From SZUA-36 sp964650905 (GTDB lineage: Bacteria; Pseudomonadota; Gammaproteobacteria; Xanthomonadales; SZUA-36): a stretch of 64,000 nt of DNA. A program made the position numbers and the translations under genes. Shown here piece by piece: positions 52,648-62,355 of the stretch. The stretch covers positions 18,858 through 82,857 of the forward strand of contig CAZYVH010000001.1 in NCBI GenBank assembly GCA_964650905.1, written 5' to 3'. Within the stretch, counting starts at the first letter, position 1. Every line of letters begins with the position of its first letter. Under the pieces are notes generated by a model that saw only the letters and a program-made list of their open reading frames with translations, had not been told where the DNA came from and ran no database searches.

Positions 52648-53217
52648 TCAGTCCTTGACGCGTGAGACATATTCTCCGCTGCGTGTATCGACCCTGATGA
52701 TTTCTCCATTCTGGACAAACAACGGTACGCGGACGATTGCACCGGACTCCAGGGTTGCGGGTTTGCCACCCCCTCCCGAGGTGTCCCCTTTAAGCCCTGG
52801 ATCGGTTTCAACGATCTGCATTTCTACAAAATTTGGTGGCTGTACACTCAATGGTTCACCATTGAACAGCGTCAGACTGCAAATGCCTTCCGCCTGCATC
52901 CACAGGGTCGCATCGCCAATGGCGTCCCTGGAGATGGCATACTGTTCATAGGATTCAGGGTGCATGAAATGCCAGAATTCACCATCGTTATACAGGTACT
53001 GAACACTGGTTTCGAAAACATCTGCTGCCTCTACCGTCTCCCCCGATTTGAAGGTTTTTTCAACCACCCGGCCTGTGTTGAGGTTGCGCACCCTGACGCG
53101 GTTGAAGGCCTGGCCCTTGCCCGGTTTGACAAACTCGTTCTCAACGATATTGTGGGGCTCGCCATTGAGCAAAATCTTCAGACCACTCCTAAACTCATTG
53201 GTGCTGTAGGACGCCAT
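52648..53217 (-). CDS. efp: Elongation factor P
   Basis: Relieves ribosome stalling at polyproline stretches. 189 residues from MASYSTNEFR, with the modified-lysine loop KPGKGQAF (Lys34). The conserved Lys is compatible with beta-lysylation by EpmA, which is not in this window. A longer frame starts 60 bp upstream but lacks homology. First gene of efp-mtaD-ubiG-mupP-like. Confidence 0.97.
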   Translation of the reverse strand: MASYSTNEFRSGLKILLNGEPHNIVENEFVKPGKGQAFNRVRVRNLNTGRVVEKTFKSGETVEAADVFETSVQYLYNDGEFWHFMHPESYEQYAISRDAIGDATLWMQAEGICSLTLFNGEPLSVQPPNFVEMQIVETDPGLKGDTSGGGGKPATLESGAIVRVPLFVQNGEIIRVDTRSGEYVSRVKD

Positions 53218-53464
53218 ATGCGACTCCGGCAGAATACTGGTTTTAAAAATTATGCAAGCTTGCTGCAAGCAGACCATATGATAACGCGAACCCTTGTGTG
53301 GTGATACAATTCACCGGCCAGGTGTGGGAGTATTCACATCCTGTCTACAAAATCAGGTGAATTTAAGTCATACTTGGTGTCCTTGAGGATCACAGAAATC
53401 GTTGTGCCCGGAGGGTATTTTGCCATTGACACCTGCCGGGTATGGAAACCCAGGAATAATTGCC

Positions 53465-55498
53465 ATGGATAGCAGCTACCTGCTGGTCATAGACAATTCA
53501 GCCGAGCGTATACAAGCCATCAACAGCTTCTTGCGCAATGCTGGTGTGGTCGTGCGTGTCATCAATGCTACCAACGTCAGTGAATTGGAGACCATCCTAC
53601 AGGAAAAATCCCCGTTCCTTATCATGCTGGGTGCACAATTGCCTGACACACTGAAAATCAACCAGGTGTTAGCTGCTGCTCACGCCAATAAAACGCCAGT
53701 GGTTTTACAGCTCAGCCCCGGAGGCAATGGTACTGTTGACACCACCATCTGCACGCACCCATTACTGGTGATCAATACCGAGGATAATGAGCAATTGATG
53801 GAAGTGGTGCAGCAATATCTGTCTGATGGCAAATCCTCACGTGAATACGATAAGCTGCGGCACAGACTGGATGAGTTACAGCAACGTTATCACCTGTTGC
53901 TGGACAGTGCACGTGACGCCATTGCCTATATACATGAAGGATTACACGTTTACGCCAACCGTGCTTACCTTGAATTATTACAGCTAAAAACACTGGCGGA
54001 CATCGAGGGGCTTTCCTTGCTGGAACTGGTTACGACCGATGACGGCACTGACCTGAAAAAGCTGTTGCGGGATATGAACAAAGATATTATCCCTGGCGAT
54101 ACGCTGACGGTCACCATCAAGCTGCCCGATGGCAAAAACCTGAAGGCCGACCTGACTTTCCTGGCAGCCAGCTTTGAAGGTGAAAAATGTATCCAGATGA
54201 TGGTCTGCGAGCAGGACGCTAAACTGGCCCTGCGCGAAGAACTGGACAAGTTGCGTAAAACTGATCAGCTGACGCAGATGTTCAACCGCAAGGCGTTCAC
54301 AGACAGCTTGAGCAAATTCATCGAAATCGGCCACAACGAAGAATTGCACAGTGTAGTCTTGTATGTCGAAGCGGATGGAATGGCGCATTTGCAACAGGAC
54401 ATCGGTACTCAAAACCTGGATACCTATATCCTCGACATGGCCAATATTATCCGCGCCTGTACCGGGCAAGACGATTTGACTGCACGTTTCAGTGAGTATG
54501 GTTTCACGCTGCTTATCAGCCGTGCCGACATAGGGGACATACAAACGACAAGCAACGCTATTTTAGAAAACATCAATAATCACGTCATCGACCTGGGTGA
54601 ACGGACGATGTCTGCCAGTTGCAGCATAGGAATGGCAACCATTGGCTCCCTGACAAAGAATGCCTGGGAAGTGATCGACCACGCCAGAAAAGCATTCAAG
54701 GAAGCAACGTTTAAGGGCAACACGCTCGTTAGTTACAAACCCGCATTGACGACGATAAGTACTGGCAATGCCGACCGGGACTGGGTGGAGCGTATCCGGC
54801 ATGCATTCAACAATCACAATTTCTACACGGTACAGCAATCCATTGTTGATCTGGAAGGCGAGAACGAGGGTCTGTTCGCGAACCAGACATTCATGCGCGA
54901 AGATACTACTGATACACCGGTCGCAGATTTTATGCCAATCGCGGAACGCAATGATCTCGGCAGCACGATAGACCGCCACATCATCCCACAACTGCTGGCT
55001 GCCATCGCCGGTACCGGCGACAAACACATTATACCGCTGAGTAGCAATTCAATTAACGACTTCAGTTTTAGCCACTGGTTCCACGGCAAGCTGGAGGAAG
55101 CGGAGGTCGTCGGTTCCCAGCTTCTGCTGCAAATATCTGCGATCACCGCCGAATCCAAGCTGAAGCCGACCCAACGCGTGATGGAAGAACTGCAAGGCAT
55201 GGGTTGCGGCATAGTGCTTTCAGAGTTCGACAATGACCGGCGCACCGTGCAATTGCTGGAGCACCTGCCTGTCAACATGGTCAAATTACGGCCTGGACTG
55301 GCACACGGGCTGTCTGCCAATACCACCAACCAGGAAATTATCCGCGCCGTGGTCAACGTGATTGCGACATATGAAAACATTATCATCATCGCCGATGAGG
55401 TCCAGGACGCTACGGACCTGGCGCTTTTGTGGCAGTGTGGCGTCAAACTGGTCACCGGTGATTTTCTTAACGAGGCGCCGCAGGTCGTCGGTCAGTAA
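53465..55498 (+). CDS. FimX-like multidomain protein with degenerate GGDEF and EAL domains
   Basis: Protein of 677 residues starting MDSSYLLVID. Domains in order: receiver-like (1-120, YLLVIDNSAERIQAINSFLRNAG), PAS (about 150-260), GGDEF-like (about 275-410), and EAL-like (about 440-670). The GGDEF signature is replaced by SEYGF, and the EAL motif region reads ANQTFMRED where catalytic EAL is expected. Neither activity is likely, and it may be a c-di-GMP receptor. This architecture is that of FimX, which controls type IV pilus assembly. No pilus gene is adjacent. The upstream longer frame from 53402 is ignored because MDSSYLL is preceded by an in-frame region without homology. Confidence 0.85.
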   Translation: MDSSYLLVIDNSAERIQAINSFLRNAGVVVRVINATNVSELETILQEKSPFLIMLGAQLPDTLKINQVLAAAHANKTPVVLQLSPGGNGTVDTTICTHPLLVINTEDNEQLMEVVQQYLSDGKSSREYDKLRHRLDELQQRYHLLLDSARDAIAYIHEGLHVYANRAYLELLQLKTLADIEGLSLLELVTTDDGTDLKKLLRDMNKDIIPGDTLTVTIKLPDGKNLKADLTFLAASFEGEKCIQMMVCEQDAKLALREELDKLRKTDQLTQMFNRKAFTDSLSKFIEIGHNEELHSVVLYVEADGMAHLQQDIGTQNLDTYILDMANIIRACTGQDDLTARFSEYGFTLLISRADIGDIQTTSNAILENINNHVIDLGERTMSASCSIGMATIGSLTKNAWEVIDHARKAFKEATFKGNTLVSYKPALTTISTGNADRDWVERIRHAFNNHNFYTVQQSIVDLEGENEGLFANQTFMREDTTDTPVADFMPIAERNDLGSTIDRHIIPQLLAAIAGTGDKHIIPLSSNSINDFSFSHWFHGKLEEAEVVGSQLLLQISAITAESKLKPTQRVMEELQGMGCGIVLSEFDNDRRTVQLLEHLPVNMVKLRPGLAHGLSANTTNQEIIRAVVNVIATYENIIIIADEVQDATDLALLWQCGVKLVTGDFLNEAPQVVGQ

Positions 55499-55512
55499 GC
55501 ACCTGGCAGCCG

Positions 55513-56385
55513 ATGAAACCAGCCCCCGTCATTGGGCGCTTCGCACCATCCCCGAGCGGTGAGCTGCACTTTGGTTCATTGATTGCTGCGGTCGGCAGCT
55601 ATCTCGCGGCCAAAAGCGTGGCCGGACAATGGTTGCTGAGGATCGAGGACATCGACCCGCCACGGGAAGTGGCTGGAAGTGCAAAGCGGATCATCAGCGA
55701 CCTCGCCTGGCTTGGCATGCACCCGGATGAACCGGTTCTCTACCAAAGCAAGCGCTTGCCCGCCTACCACGCCGCGCTGGAGCGATTGCTGGCTTCAGAC
55801 CACGCTTATCCATGCATCTGCACCCGTAAGGATTTACCGGCCTCTGGTATTTACCCGGGCACTTGCAGAAACGGCATACCCCATGGCCGTGAACCCCGGG
55901 TGATACGCTTGCGCATGGATGGGGGAAACAGCACTTTTAGCGACAGGATCCAGGGGCATATTAGCGAGTCTGCAGAAAACATCGGCGATTTCATCATCCG
56001 TCGCGCGGATGGTTTGATCGCCTACCAACTCGCGGTGGTTGTCGATGATGCATTTCAACAGGTTAGCGAAGTGGTACGTGGTGCGGACCTGCTGGAATCG
56101 ACCCATCGTCAGATTTACCTGCAAAAAGCGCTCGGCTTAGCGCAACCGGCCTACACACACCTGCCAGTGGCGGTTGGAGTTGACGGCAAGAAGTTGGGAA
56201 AACGTTTACAAACAGACCCATTCAGACACGAAGACCCGGTTCGCTTGTTGCGTTCAGCACTGGGTTTTCTCGGTCAACAACCACCTGCGGGCCTGAGCCT
56301 TGATGGTCTGTGGCGCTGGGCAATTGCGAACTGGGACTGGGAGCGGATACCTCGTTGTCAAACATTGATACCCGCAAAAAATTAA
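55513..56385 (+). CDS. gluQ: Glutamyl-Q tRNA(Asp) synthetase
   Basis: Paralogue of GluRS that attaches glutamate to queuosine 34 of tRNA-Asp. 290 residues: N-terminal GRFAPSPSGELHFGSL (HIGH-like), zinc-binding CICTRKDL...YPGTC, and a KKLGKR (KMSKS-like) loop. The usual anticodon-binding domain is absent, as expected. It complements queA and tgt in this window. Fourteen bases after the FimX-like gene. Confidence 0.95.
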   Translation: MKPAPVIGRFAPSPSGELHFGSLIAAVGSYLAAKSVAGQWLLRIEDIDPPREVAGSAKRIISDLAWLGMHPDEPVLYQSKRLPAYHAALERLLASDHAYPCICTRKDLPASGIYPGTCRNGIPHGREPRVIRLRMDGGNSTFSDRIQGHISESAENIGDFIIRRADGLIAYQLAVVVDDAFQQVSEVVRGADLLESTHRQIYLQKALGLAQPAYTHLPVAVGVDGKKLGKRLQTDPFRHEDPVRLLRSALGFLGQQPPAGLSLDGLWRWAIANWDWERIPRCQTLIPAKN

Positions 56386-56439
56386 CCCAAGCAGCATTGT
56401 ACCGTTATAATTCCTGTAACTTCTCACGATCAGACCGCT

Positions 56440-57396
56440 ATGAACCCGAATTACCTGGACTTCGAACAACCGATTGCTGAATTGCAGGAAAAGATCGACG
56501 AATTGCGCAATGTCGGCTCGGATAACGCACTCAACCTGGAAGAAGAGATCGGGCGCTTGCAGTCAAAAATGCGCCAGAAACTGGCCAGTATTTTCAAGGA
56601 CCTGACACCCTGGCAGGTATCCCAGATCAGCCGCCACCCGCTCAGACCCTATACCCTGGATTACGTTGATCAACTGTTTGACGAATTTCACGAACTGCAT
56701 GGTGACCGGGCGTTTGCTGATGATCATGCGATCGTTGCTGGCCCGGCGCGTTTCCGGGGTCGTGCCGTGATGGTGATCGGTCAGCAAAAAGGCCGCGACA
56801 CCAAGGCCAAGATTTTCAGGAATTTTGGCATGCCCCGGCCGGAAGGCTACCGCAAGGCCCTGCGTCTGATGAAGATGGCCGAACGGTTTCAACTGCCGAT
56901 CCTGACCTTTATTGACACACCCGGTGCCTACCCGGGTGTGGGCGCGGAAGAGCGTGGACAATCAGAAGCCATTGCCAGCAACCTCAAGTACATGTCATGC
57001 GTATCCGTACCTGTCATCTGTACCATCATCGGTGAAGGCGGTTCGGGCGGGGCCCTGGCCATCGGTGTCGGCGACCGCGTGAATATCCTGCAATACAGCA
57101 CCTACTCGGTAATTTCCCCGGAAGGTTGCGCCTCCATACTTTGGAAGGACTCGGCCATGGCCGAAACAGCGGCCGCTGCACTGGGTATAACCTCGGACCG
57201 CTTGCTGCAACTGGGTCTTGTTGATGAGATTATTCCTGAGCCACTCGGTGGTGCACACAAGGAACCGGAAAAAGTGGCTCAACAGGTCGGTGACTGTCTC
57301 GCAAAACAACTTGAAGAACTGGATGACATGAGCACCGAAGCGTTGCTTGAAGAACGCTACCAGCGTTTACTTTCCTACGGTGAGTTCAAAGATTAA
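56440..57396 (+). CDS. accA: Acetyl-CoA carboxylase carboxyltransferase subunit alpha
   Basis: Subunit of the enzyme making malonyl-CoA for fatty-acid synthesis, 318 residues. N-terminal FEQPIAELQEKIDELR, then the core with HPLRPYTLDYVDQLFDEF, FIDTPGAYPGVGAEERGQ and GEGGSGGALAIGVGD. Complete. The stop codon is directly followed by the tilS ATG. Confidence 0.98.
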   Translation: MNPNYLDFEQPIAELQEKIDELRNVGSDNALNLEEEIGRLQSKMRQKLASIFKDLTPWQVSQISRHPLRPYTLDYVDQLFDEFHELHGDRAFADDHAIVAGPARFRGRAVMVIGQQKGRDTKAKIFRNFGMPRPEGYRKALRLMKMAERFQLPILTFIDTPGAYPGVGAEERGQSEAIASNLKYMSCVSVPVICTIIGEGGSGGALAIGVGDRVNILQYSTYSVISPEGCASILWKDSAMAETAAAALGITSDRLLQLGLVDEIIPEPLGGAHKEPEKVAQQVGDCLAKQLEELDDMSTEALLEERYQRLLSYGEFKD

Positions 57397-58794
57397 ATGG
57401 GTCACCGTCCCGGTTCTTTTTCTGCAGAGCAGTTACTCGACAGTCTTGGAGCACTTGCGCCTGCCAGGGCCTATTATGTCGGCTTCAGCGGTGGCGCCGA
57501 TTCTACTGCTCTGTTACAGGCATTGCACGAGCTTGGGTTAGGCATAACAGCCCCTTTTAAAGCAGTCCATGTCAACCATGGCTTGCATGCAGATGCGGAT
57601 CGGTGGCAGCAGCATTGTAAGGTTTATTGCCAGCAACGGGGGATCAAATTGATCTGTATTCGAATAGACCTGCCTGACAGGACCGTTCAAGGTATTGAGG
57701 CGGAGGCACGTCATTTGCGTTACCAGGCGATGGCCGCATTGCTCGGACCCGGTGAAAACCTGCTGACCGCGCACCACGCGGATGACCAGACCGAAACAAT
57801 TCTGTTAAACCTGCTGCGCGGCAGCGGTGTGGATGGCCTGGCCGCCATGCCCGCAGAGCGGCCACTGGGTGCGGGCATGTTACAGCGACCCTTGCTTGAA
57901 TTTGATAACCATGCTCTGCGGGACTATTTGCGTGCGCGGGATACCACCTGGCTGGAAGACCCATCCAACCAGTTGCTGGCCCATGACCGTAATTTTATAC
58001 GCCATGAAATTATCCCCGTGATGGAGCGACGCTGGCCCGGTGTCAACCAGCGACTTTCATTGACTCGCCGGATAATGGCAGAAACCCGCCCCTTGCTCGA
58101 GACCATGGCAGATGATGTTTTGCAGCGCTGCCTGGCGCATCCGCTGGTGCTGCGTCTGGCCGCCCTGCCAAACGCTGAGCCGGGTCTCTTCAAGCTGGTG
58201 GTACGGCGCTGGATCAGACAGACGGGTGCCCCGCCCATACCAGTGCACCGGCTGGAATCACTGGCTCAGCAAATCGCCACTGCGGACAGTGACAACCGGA
58301 TACGCATTGCTTGGAAAAGTTGCACCGTCTATGTGTTCAAGGGCTGTCTCTGGTTGCAAACGAAGCACAAGATCAAGCCCTGTAGCGAAGTTTCCTGGCC
58401 GCCGTACAGCCCAACCGCAGAACTGGGTGTTGACATCGGCCGGCTTGAATTCATTGGTGGGCTACCGCCCCCACCCGGCCCACAATACGTCACTCGCGGG
58501 CGCCACTGCGACCCGGGAAATTCTATACTCCGCAACGGTCATCACCTGCATTTGAAGAACATCTTCCAGGCAGCAGCTATTCCAACCTGGCTCAGGAACA
58601 CCATTCCATTGACCAGCATGGATGGTGAGTTGGCGGCGGTCGGTGACTGGTGTATCAGTGACCGTTTCAAGACCTGGCTGGGCAAAAACCAATTAAAATG
58701 GGTCTGGCAACCACATCACCCGCTGTTGCAATACGTCCACGACCAACAACACATCCAGCAAGCTGTCAGCACACATGATGATGGTTTAAAATAA
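57397..58794 (+). CDS. tilS: tRNA(Ile)-lysidine synthetase
   Basis: Modifies C34 of tRNA-Ile(CAU) to lysidine so it reads AUA. 465 residues. The PP-loop YVGFSGGADSTALL lies near residue 30, HHADDQTETILLNLLRGS follows, and a C-terminal substrate domain extends to the end. Its start abuts the accA stop with no spacer, consistent with translational coupling. Confidence 0.95.
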   Translation: MGHRPGSFSAEQLLDSLGALAPARAYYVGFSGGADSTALLQALHELGLGITAPFKAVHVNHGLHADADRWQQHCKVYCQQRGIKLICIRIDLPDRTVQGIEAEARHLRYQAMAALLGPGENLLTAHHADDQTETILLNLLRGSGVDGLAAMPAERPLGAGMLQRPLLEFDNHALRDYLRARDTTWLEDPSNQLLAHDRNFIRHEIIPVMERRWPGVNQRLSLTRRIMAETRPLLETMADDVLQRCLAHPLVLRLAALPNAEPGLFKLVVRRWIRQTGAPPIPVHRLESLAQQIATADSDNRIRIAWKSCTVYVFKGCLWLQTKHKIKPCSEVSWPPYSPTAELGVDIGRLEFIGGLPPPPGPQYVTRGRHCDPGNSILRNGHHLHLKNIFQAAAIPTWLRNTIPLTSMDGELAAVGDWCISDRFKTWLGKNQLKWVWQPHHPLLQYVHDQQHIQQAVSTHDDGLK

Positions 58795-58802
58795 GGACGG
58801 AC

Positions 58803-59045
58803 ATGATGACTGAAAACACAAAAAAAGACCCCGACTTTGAACAGACTCTGGCTGAGCTGGAAAAGCTGGTTGAGCAACTTGAAACAGGCGAATTGTCGCT
58901 GGATGAATCACTGGCAGGCTTTAAACGTGGCATTGAACTGAGTCGCCGGTGCCAGAACGTGCTGGACAAGGCGCAGCAGACCGTCGAACAGCTTGTCAAC
59001 CCGGATGATGAAGATTCAGTCACGGATTTTAAAGTGGATGCCTGA
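58803..59045 (+). CDS. xseB: Exodeoxyribonuclease VII small subunit
   Basis: Partner of XseA, 80 residues. Matches the family throughout: FEQTLAELEKLVEQLETGEL, SLAGFKRGIELSRRCQ, LDKAQQTVEQL. ATG at 58803 or 58806. The next gene ispA begins inside its last codons, the usual xseB-ispA-dxs arrangement. Confidence 0.95.
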   Translation: MMTENTKKDPDFEQTLAELEKLVEQLETGELSLDESLAGFKRGIELSRRCQNVLDKAQQTVEQLVNPDDEDSVTDFKVDA

Positions 59046-59928
59046 AACCAACGCGATGATCGAAGCATGGAGGGAGCGGTTCGAAGCCATCCTGCCGGGG
59101 TATTTGCCAGACCCACAACAGACACCTCGACTGCTGTACCAGGCGATGCGTTATTCTGCCACCGCCGGCGGCAAGCACATCCGGCCATTGATCGTGTACG
59201 CAACTGGCCGTGCGCTGGGCATGGCCCCTGCACAACTCGACGGTGTTGCGGTTGCCATCGAATTTATCCATTGCTATTCCCTCATCCATGATGATCTGCC
59301 CAGTATGGACGATGACGATCTGCGCCGCGGTCAACCAAGCTGTCACTGTCAGTTTGACGAGGCTACCGCGATCCTTGCCGGTGATGCTTTGCAAGCATTG
59401 TCTTTCGAAGTACTCGCCGCAGACACGGTACTGTCCGCGCACCCAACACGCCAGGCAGCCATCGTACTGAGCCTGGCGCGCGCCTGTGGCGCCAACGGCA
59501 TGGCGGGTGGCCAGGTGCTCGATCTTGCCTGCGTTGGCGGTCAGCTCAACCAGACCGAGCTGGAACATATTCATGCCTACAAGACCGGGGCCCTGATCTG
59601 TACCTGCGCAACGATACCGGCGCTGCTGGCTGGCGCCACAGATGTGCAAAGCGCGGCACTTAAACGTTATGGCCAATTGACCGGCCTGGCGTTCCAGGTT
59701 TTCGATGACCTGCTGGACGTTACCGGCGACAGCCAGACTATCGGCAAACCGTGCCGCGCGGACGCGGCCCGCTCAAAACCAACCTTTCCGGCCATCATCG
59801 GGGTGGAAGCATCGTTCCAAAGGGCCTATGAACTGCGCGACCAGGCCCTTGCGCAATTAGAGCACTTACCCGGTGCAACCGACACAATGGCCTGGCTGGC
59901 AGCTTACGCAGTGGACCGGAAGTTGTAA
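59038..59928 (+). CDS. ispA: Geranyl/farnesyl diphosphate synthase
   Basis: Condenses isopentenyl diphosphate with allylic diphosphates, mainly to C15. 296 residues from MPETNAM at 59038. First aspartate-rich motif DDLPSMDDDD, second FDDLLD; GGKHIRP and CYSLIHDD are conserved. It overlaps xseB by 8 bp and precedes dxs by 9 bp. Confidence 0.96.
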   Translation: MPETNAMIEAWRERFEAILPGYLPDPQQTPRLLYQAMRYSATAGGKHIRPLIVYATGRALGMAPAQLDGVAVAIEFIHCYSLIHDDLPSMDDDDLRRGQPSCHCQFDEATAILAGDALQALSFEVLAADTVLSAHPTRQAAIVLSLARACGANGMAGGQVLDLACVGGQLNQTELEHIHAYKTGALICTCATIPALLAGATDVQSAALKRYGQLTGLAFQVFDDLLDVTGDSQTIGKPCRADAARSKPTFPAIIGVEASFQRAYELRDQALAQLEHLPGATDTMAWLAAYAVDRKL

Positions 59929-59937
59929 AATACACCG

Positions 59938-61857
59938 ATGAATGCCGAAAAATACCCATTGCTGCAGCACATCGCCACACCGGCTGACTTGCGTCAACTG
60001 GAAGATGCACAGTTGCCGCAACTCGCTGATGAATTGCGGGCGTACCTGCTGGAGACCGTCTCTGGAAGCGGTGGGCATTTCAGCGCCGGGCTCGGCTGTA
60101 TCGAACTAACCATCGCCCTGCACTATTGCTATGCAACACCACACGACCGTCTGGTATGGGACGTGGGCCACCAGGCTTACCCGCACAAAATTCTTACCGG
60201 CAGGCGGGATGCGATCGGCACCATTAAAAAGACCGGTGGCCTGGCGCCTTTCCCGAAACGTGCGGAGAACGAATACGACACCTTCGGTGTTGGCCATTCT
60301 TCCACCTCGGTCAGTGCCGCTTTGGGTATGGCACTGGTCTCAGCCAGACAGGACTCTGAGCGTCAAGTTGTGGCCGTCATCGGTGATGGCGCAATGACTG
60401 CGGGTATGGCGTTTGAAGCGCTCAACCACGGTGGCTCGTTAAATCCCAACATGCTGGTGGTCCTGAATGAAAACCAGATGTCGATTTCACCCAACGTCGG
60501 TGCCTTCACGAAGATGCTGGCGCGCATGATGAGCGGCCCGACCGTGACCAATATCCGTGAACGCAGCAAGAAGTTGATGCAGAGGGATTCGCGTGTCTGG
60601 CGCTTCATGAGCCGCTGGGAAGAGCATGTCAAGGGTATGATCGTGCCGAGCACACTGTTCGAAGAACTCGGCTTTAATTACCTGGGCCCCATTGATGGCC
60701 ATGACCTGCCGCTGCTGGTGCGCACCTTACGCTCGATCCAGACCGTGGAGGGCCCCAACCTGCTACACATCATAACCTCCAAGGGCAAGGGTTATGCACC
60801 GGCCGAGGCCGATCCGGTCACCTATCATGCCGTCGGTCCGTTTGACCCCGATAAAGGTGTTGTTGCGGCAGGATCCGGCATCAAACCCGCACCGAGCTAT
60901 ACCGAAGTATTCAGCCAGTGGCTATGTGACATGGCAGAGCAGGACGATAAACTCCTCGCGATCACACCGGCAATGCGTGAAGGGTCAGGGATGGTGGAAT
61001 TCGAAAAGAAATTCCCCGAACGCTATTTTGACGTCAGCATCGCCGAGCAGCATGCCGTGACACTGGCTGCCGGTATGGCCTGTGAAAAAGCTCACCCGGT
61101 AGTGGCCATCTATAGTACCTTTATGCAACGTGCATATGATCAGGTGGTGCATGACGTGGCCTTGCAAAACCTGCCGGTACTGTTTGCCATCGACCGCGCC
61201 GGCCTGGTCGGTCCGGATGGCCCGACCCATGCAGGTAGTTTTGACCTGAGCTTTCTGCGTTGTATTCCAAACATGCTGATCATGGCACCTGCCAACGAAA
61301 ACGAATGCCGACAGATGCTTTTCACCGGTTATCAGCACCAGGGGCCCGCCGCGGTCAGGTATCCACGAGGCAAAGGACCTGGCGTGGCGATTGAAAAAAG
61401 TATGACAGCGCTGACGATTGGTCAGGCAGATATCGTCAGGCGGGGTAAGGTTATTGCCATACTGGCCTTTGGCAGCATGCTCGAAGCCGCCGGCGAGGTC
61501 GCCACCCAGCTTGGTGCAACACTGGTGAATATGCGTTTTGTCAAACCGCTGGACAGACCACGTATCATGGAGATGGCAGGCACGCACGCCCTGCTGGTGA
61601 CGGTCGAGGAGAACGCCATAGCCGGTGGGGCCGGCAGCGGTGTCAATGAATTGCTATCTGCGGCCGGGCTGATCGTCGATATCCTCAATATCGGCTTACC
61701 GGATTGTTTTATTGAACACGGCGCACGCGAGGATTGCCTGGCGATGGCCGGTCTTGACAGGCAGGGTATCCTTGGGCAGATCACCAAGCGGCTTAAGGAC
61801 ATCCATGTAACGCCGAGTGTAGTCAGGGCCAGCTACAACCCGGCTAGCCGATCCTGA
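59938..61857 (+). CDS. dxs: 1-deoxy-D-xylulose-5-phosphate synthase
   Basis: Thiamine-diphosphate enzyme starting the MEP isoprenoid pathway. 639 residues: VWDVGHQAYPHKILTGR, the cofactor motif VIGDGAMTAGMAFEALN, KGKGYAPAE, and the transketolase-type EQHAVTLAAGMA. Full length. Its tail overlaps the convergent uspA by 14 bp. Confidence 0.98.
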   Translation: MNAEKYPLLQHIATPADLRQLEDAQLPQLADELRAYLLETVSGSGGHFSAGLGCIELTIALHYCYATPHDRLVWDVGHQAYPHKILTGRRDAIGTIKKTGGLAPFPKRAENEYDTFGVGHSSTSVSAALGMALVSARQDSERQVVAVIGDGAMTAGMAFEALNHGGSLNPNMLVVLNENQMSISPNVGAFTKMLARMMSGPTVTNIRERSKKLMQRDSRVWRFMSRWEEHVKGMIVPSTLFEELGFNYLGPIDGHDLPLLVRTLRSIQTVEGPNLLHIITSKGKGYAPAEADPVTYHAVGPFDPDKGVVAAGSGIKPAPSYTEVFSQWLCDMAEQDDKLLAITPAMREGSGMVEFEKKFPERYFDVSIAEQHAVTLAAGMACEKAHPVVAIYSTFMQRAYDQVVHDVALQNLPVLFAIDRAGLVGPDGPTHAGSFDLSFLRCIPNMLIMAPANENECRQMLFTGYQHQGPAAVRYPRGKGPGVAIEKSMTALTIGQADIVRRGKVIAILAFGSMLEAAGEVATQLGATLVNMRFVKPLDRPRIMEMAGTHALLVTVEENAIAGGAGSGVNELLSAAGLIVDILNIGLPDCFIEHGAREDCLAMAGLDRQGILGQITKRLKDIHVTPSVVRASYNPASRS

Positions 61858-62287
61858 CGGCCAGCACATCACACTTCGCGCCATGCAGAACGGCGTTGGC
61901 AGTTGAGCCCAGCAACAGACCCAAACCTTTTTGCCCATGTGTGCCGATGACGATCAACTGGATATTATTTTCCCCGGCAAAACGGTGAATTTCATGCGCC
62001 GGCGAACCATGCAGGATGTGCCGATGTTTGACGGGCACATCAAAGCGGTCACCCAAAGCAACGAGTTTTTGCTGCATTTCTTTAGCGAGTTGTGCTTCCA
62101 GATCGCCAAGACCGCTAAATGCAGCGCTTTGCGGGACTATACCCACATAGACATTGTCCATGGGCTCCTGGACAAACACGAGCTGAAGGTCAGCGTTGGG
62201 CCCTGCAATCAGTTGTGCCTGCGTCAGGACCGTTTCAGATTCATCGCTCAGATCAACGGCGACAAGGATTTGCTGGTAGGTAGACAT
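61844..62287 (-). CDS. Universal stress protein (UspA family)
   Basis: 147 residues from MSTYQQILVAVDLSDESE, with GGAG 6 bp before the start. The C-terminal ATP-binding GTHGQKGLGLLLGSTANAVL matches the G-2x-G-9x-G(S/T) motif, so it may bind ATP. Its stop lies 14 bp inside dxs. Exact stress role unknown. Confidence 0.92.
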   Translation of the reverse strand: MSTYQQILVAVDLSDESETVLTQAQLIAGPNADLQLVFVQEPMDNVYVGIVPQSAAFSGLGDLEAQLAKEMQQKLVALGDRFDVPVKHRHILHGSPAHEIHRFAGENNIQLIVIGTHGQKGLGLLLGSTANAVLHGAKCDVLAVRIG

Positions 62288-62355
62288 ATTTTTCTCCACT
62301 CATCACAGACTTTTACTAACGCCACTTTATAATTTGCTATTGGGAACCCAATAAT

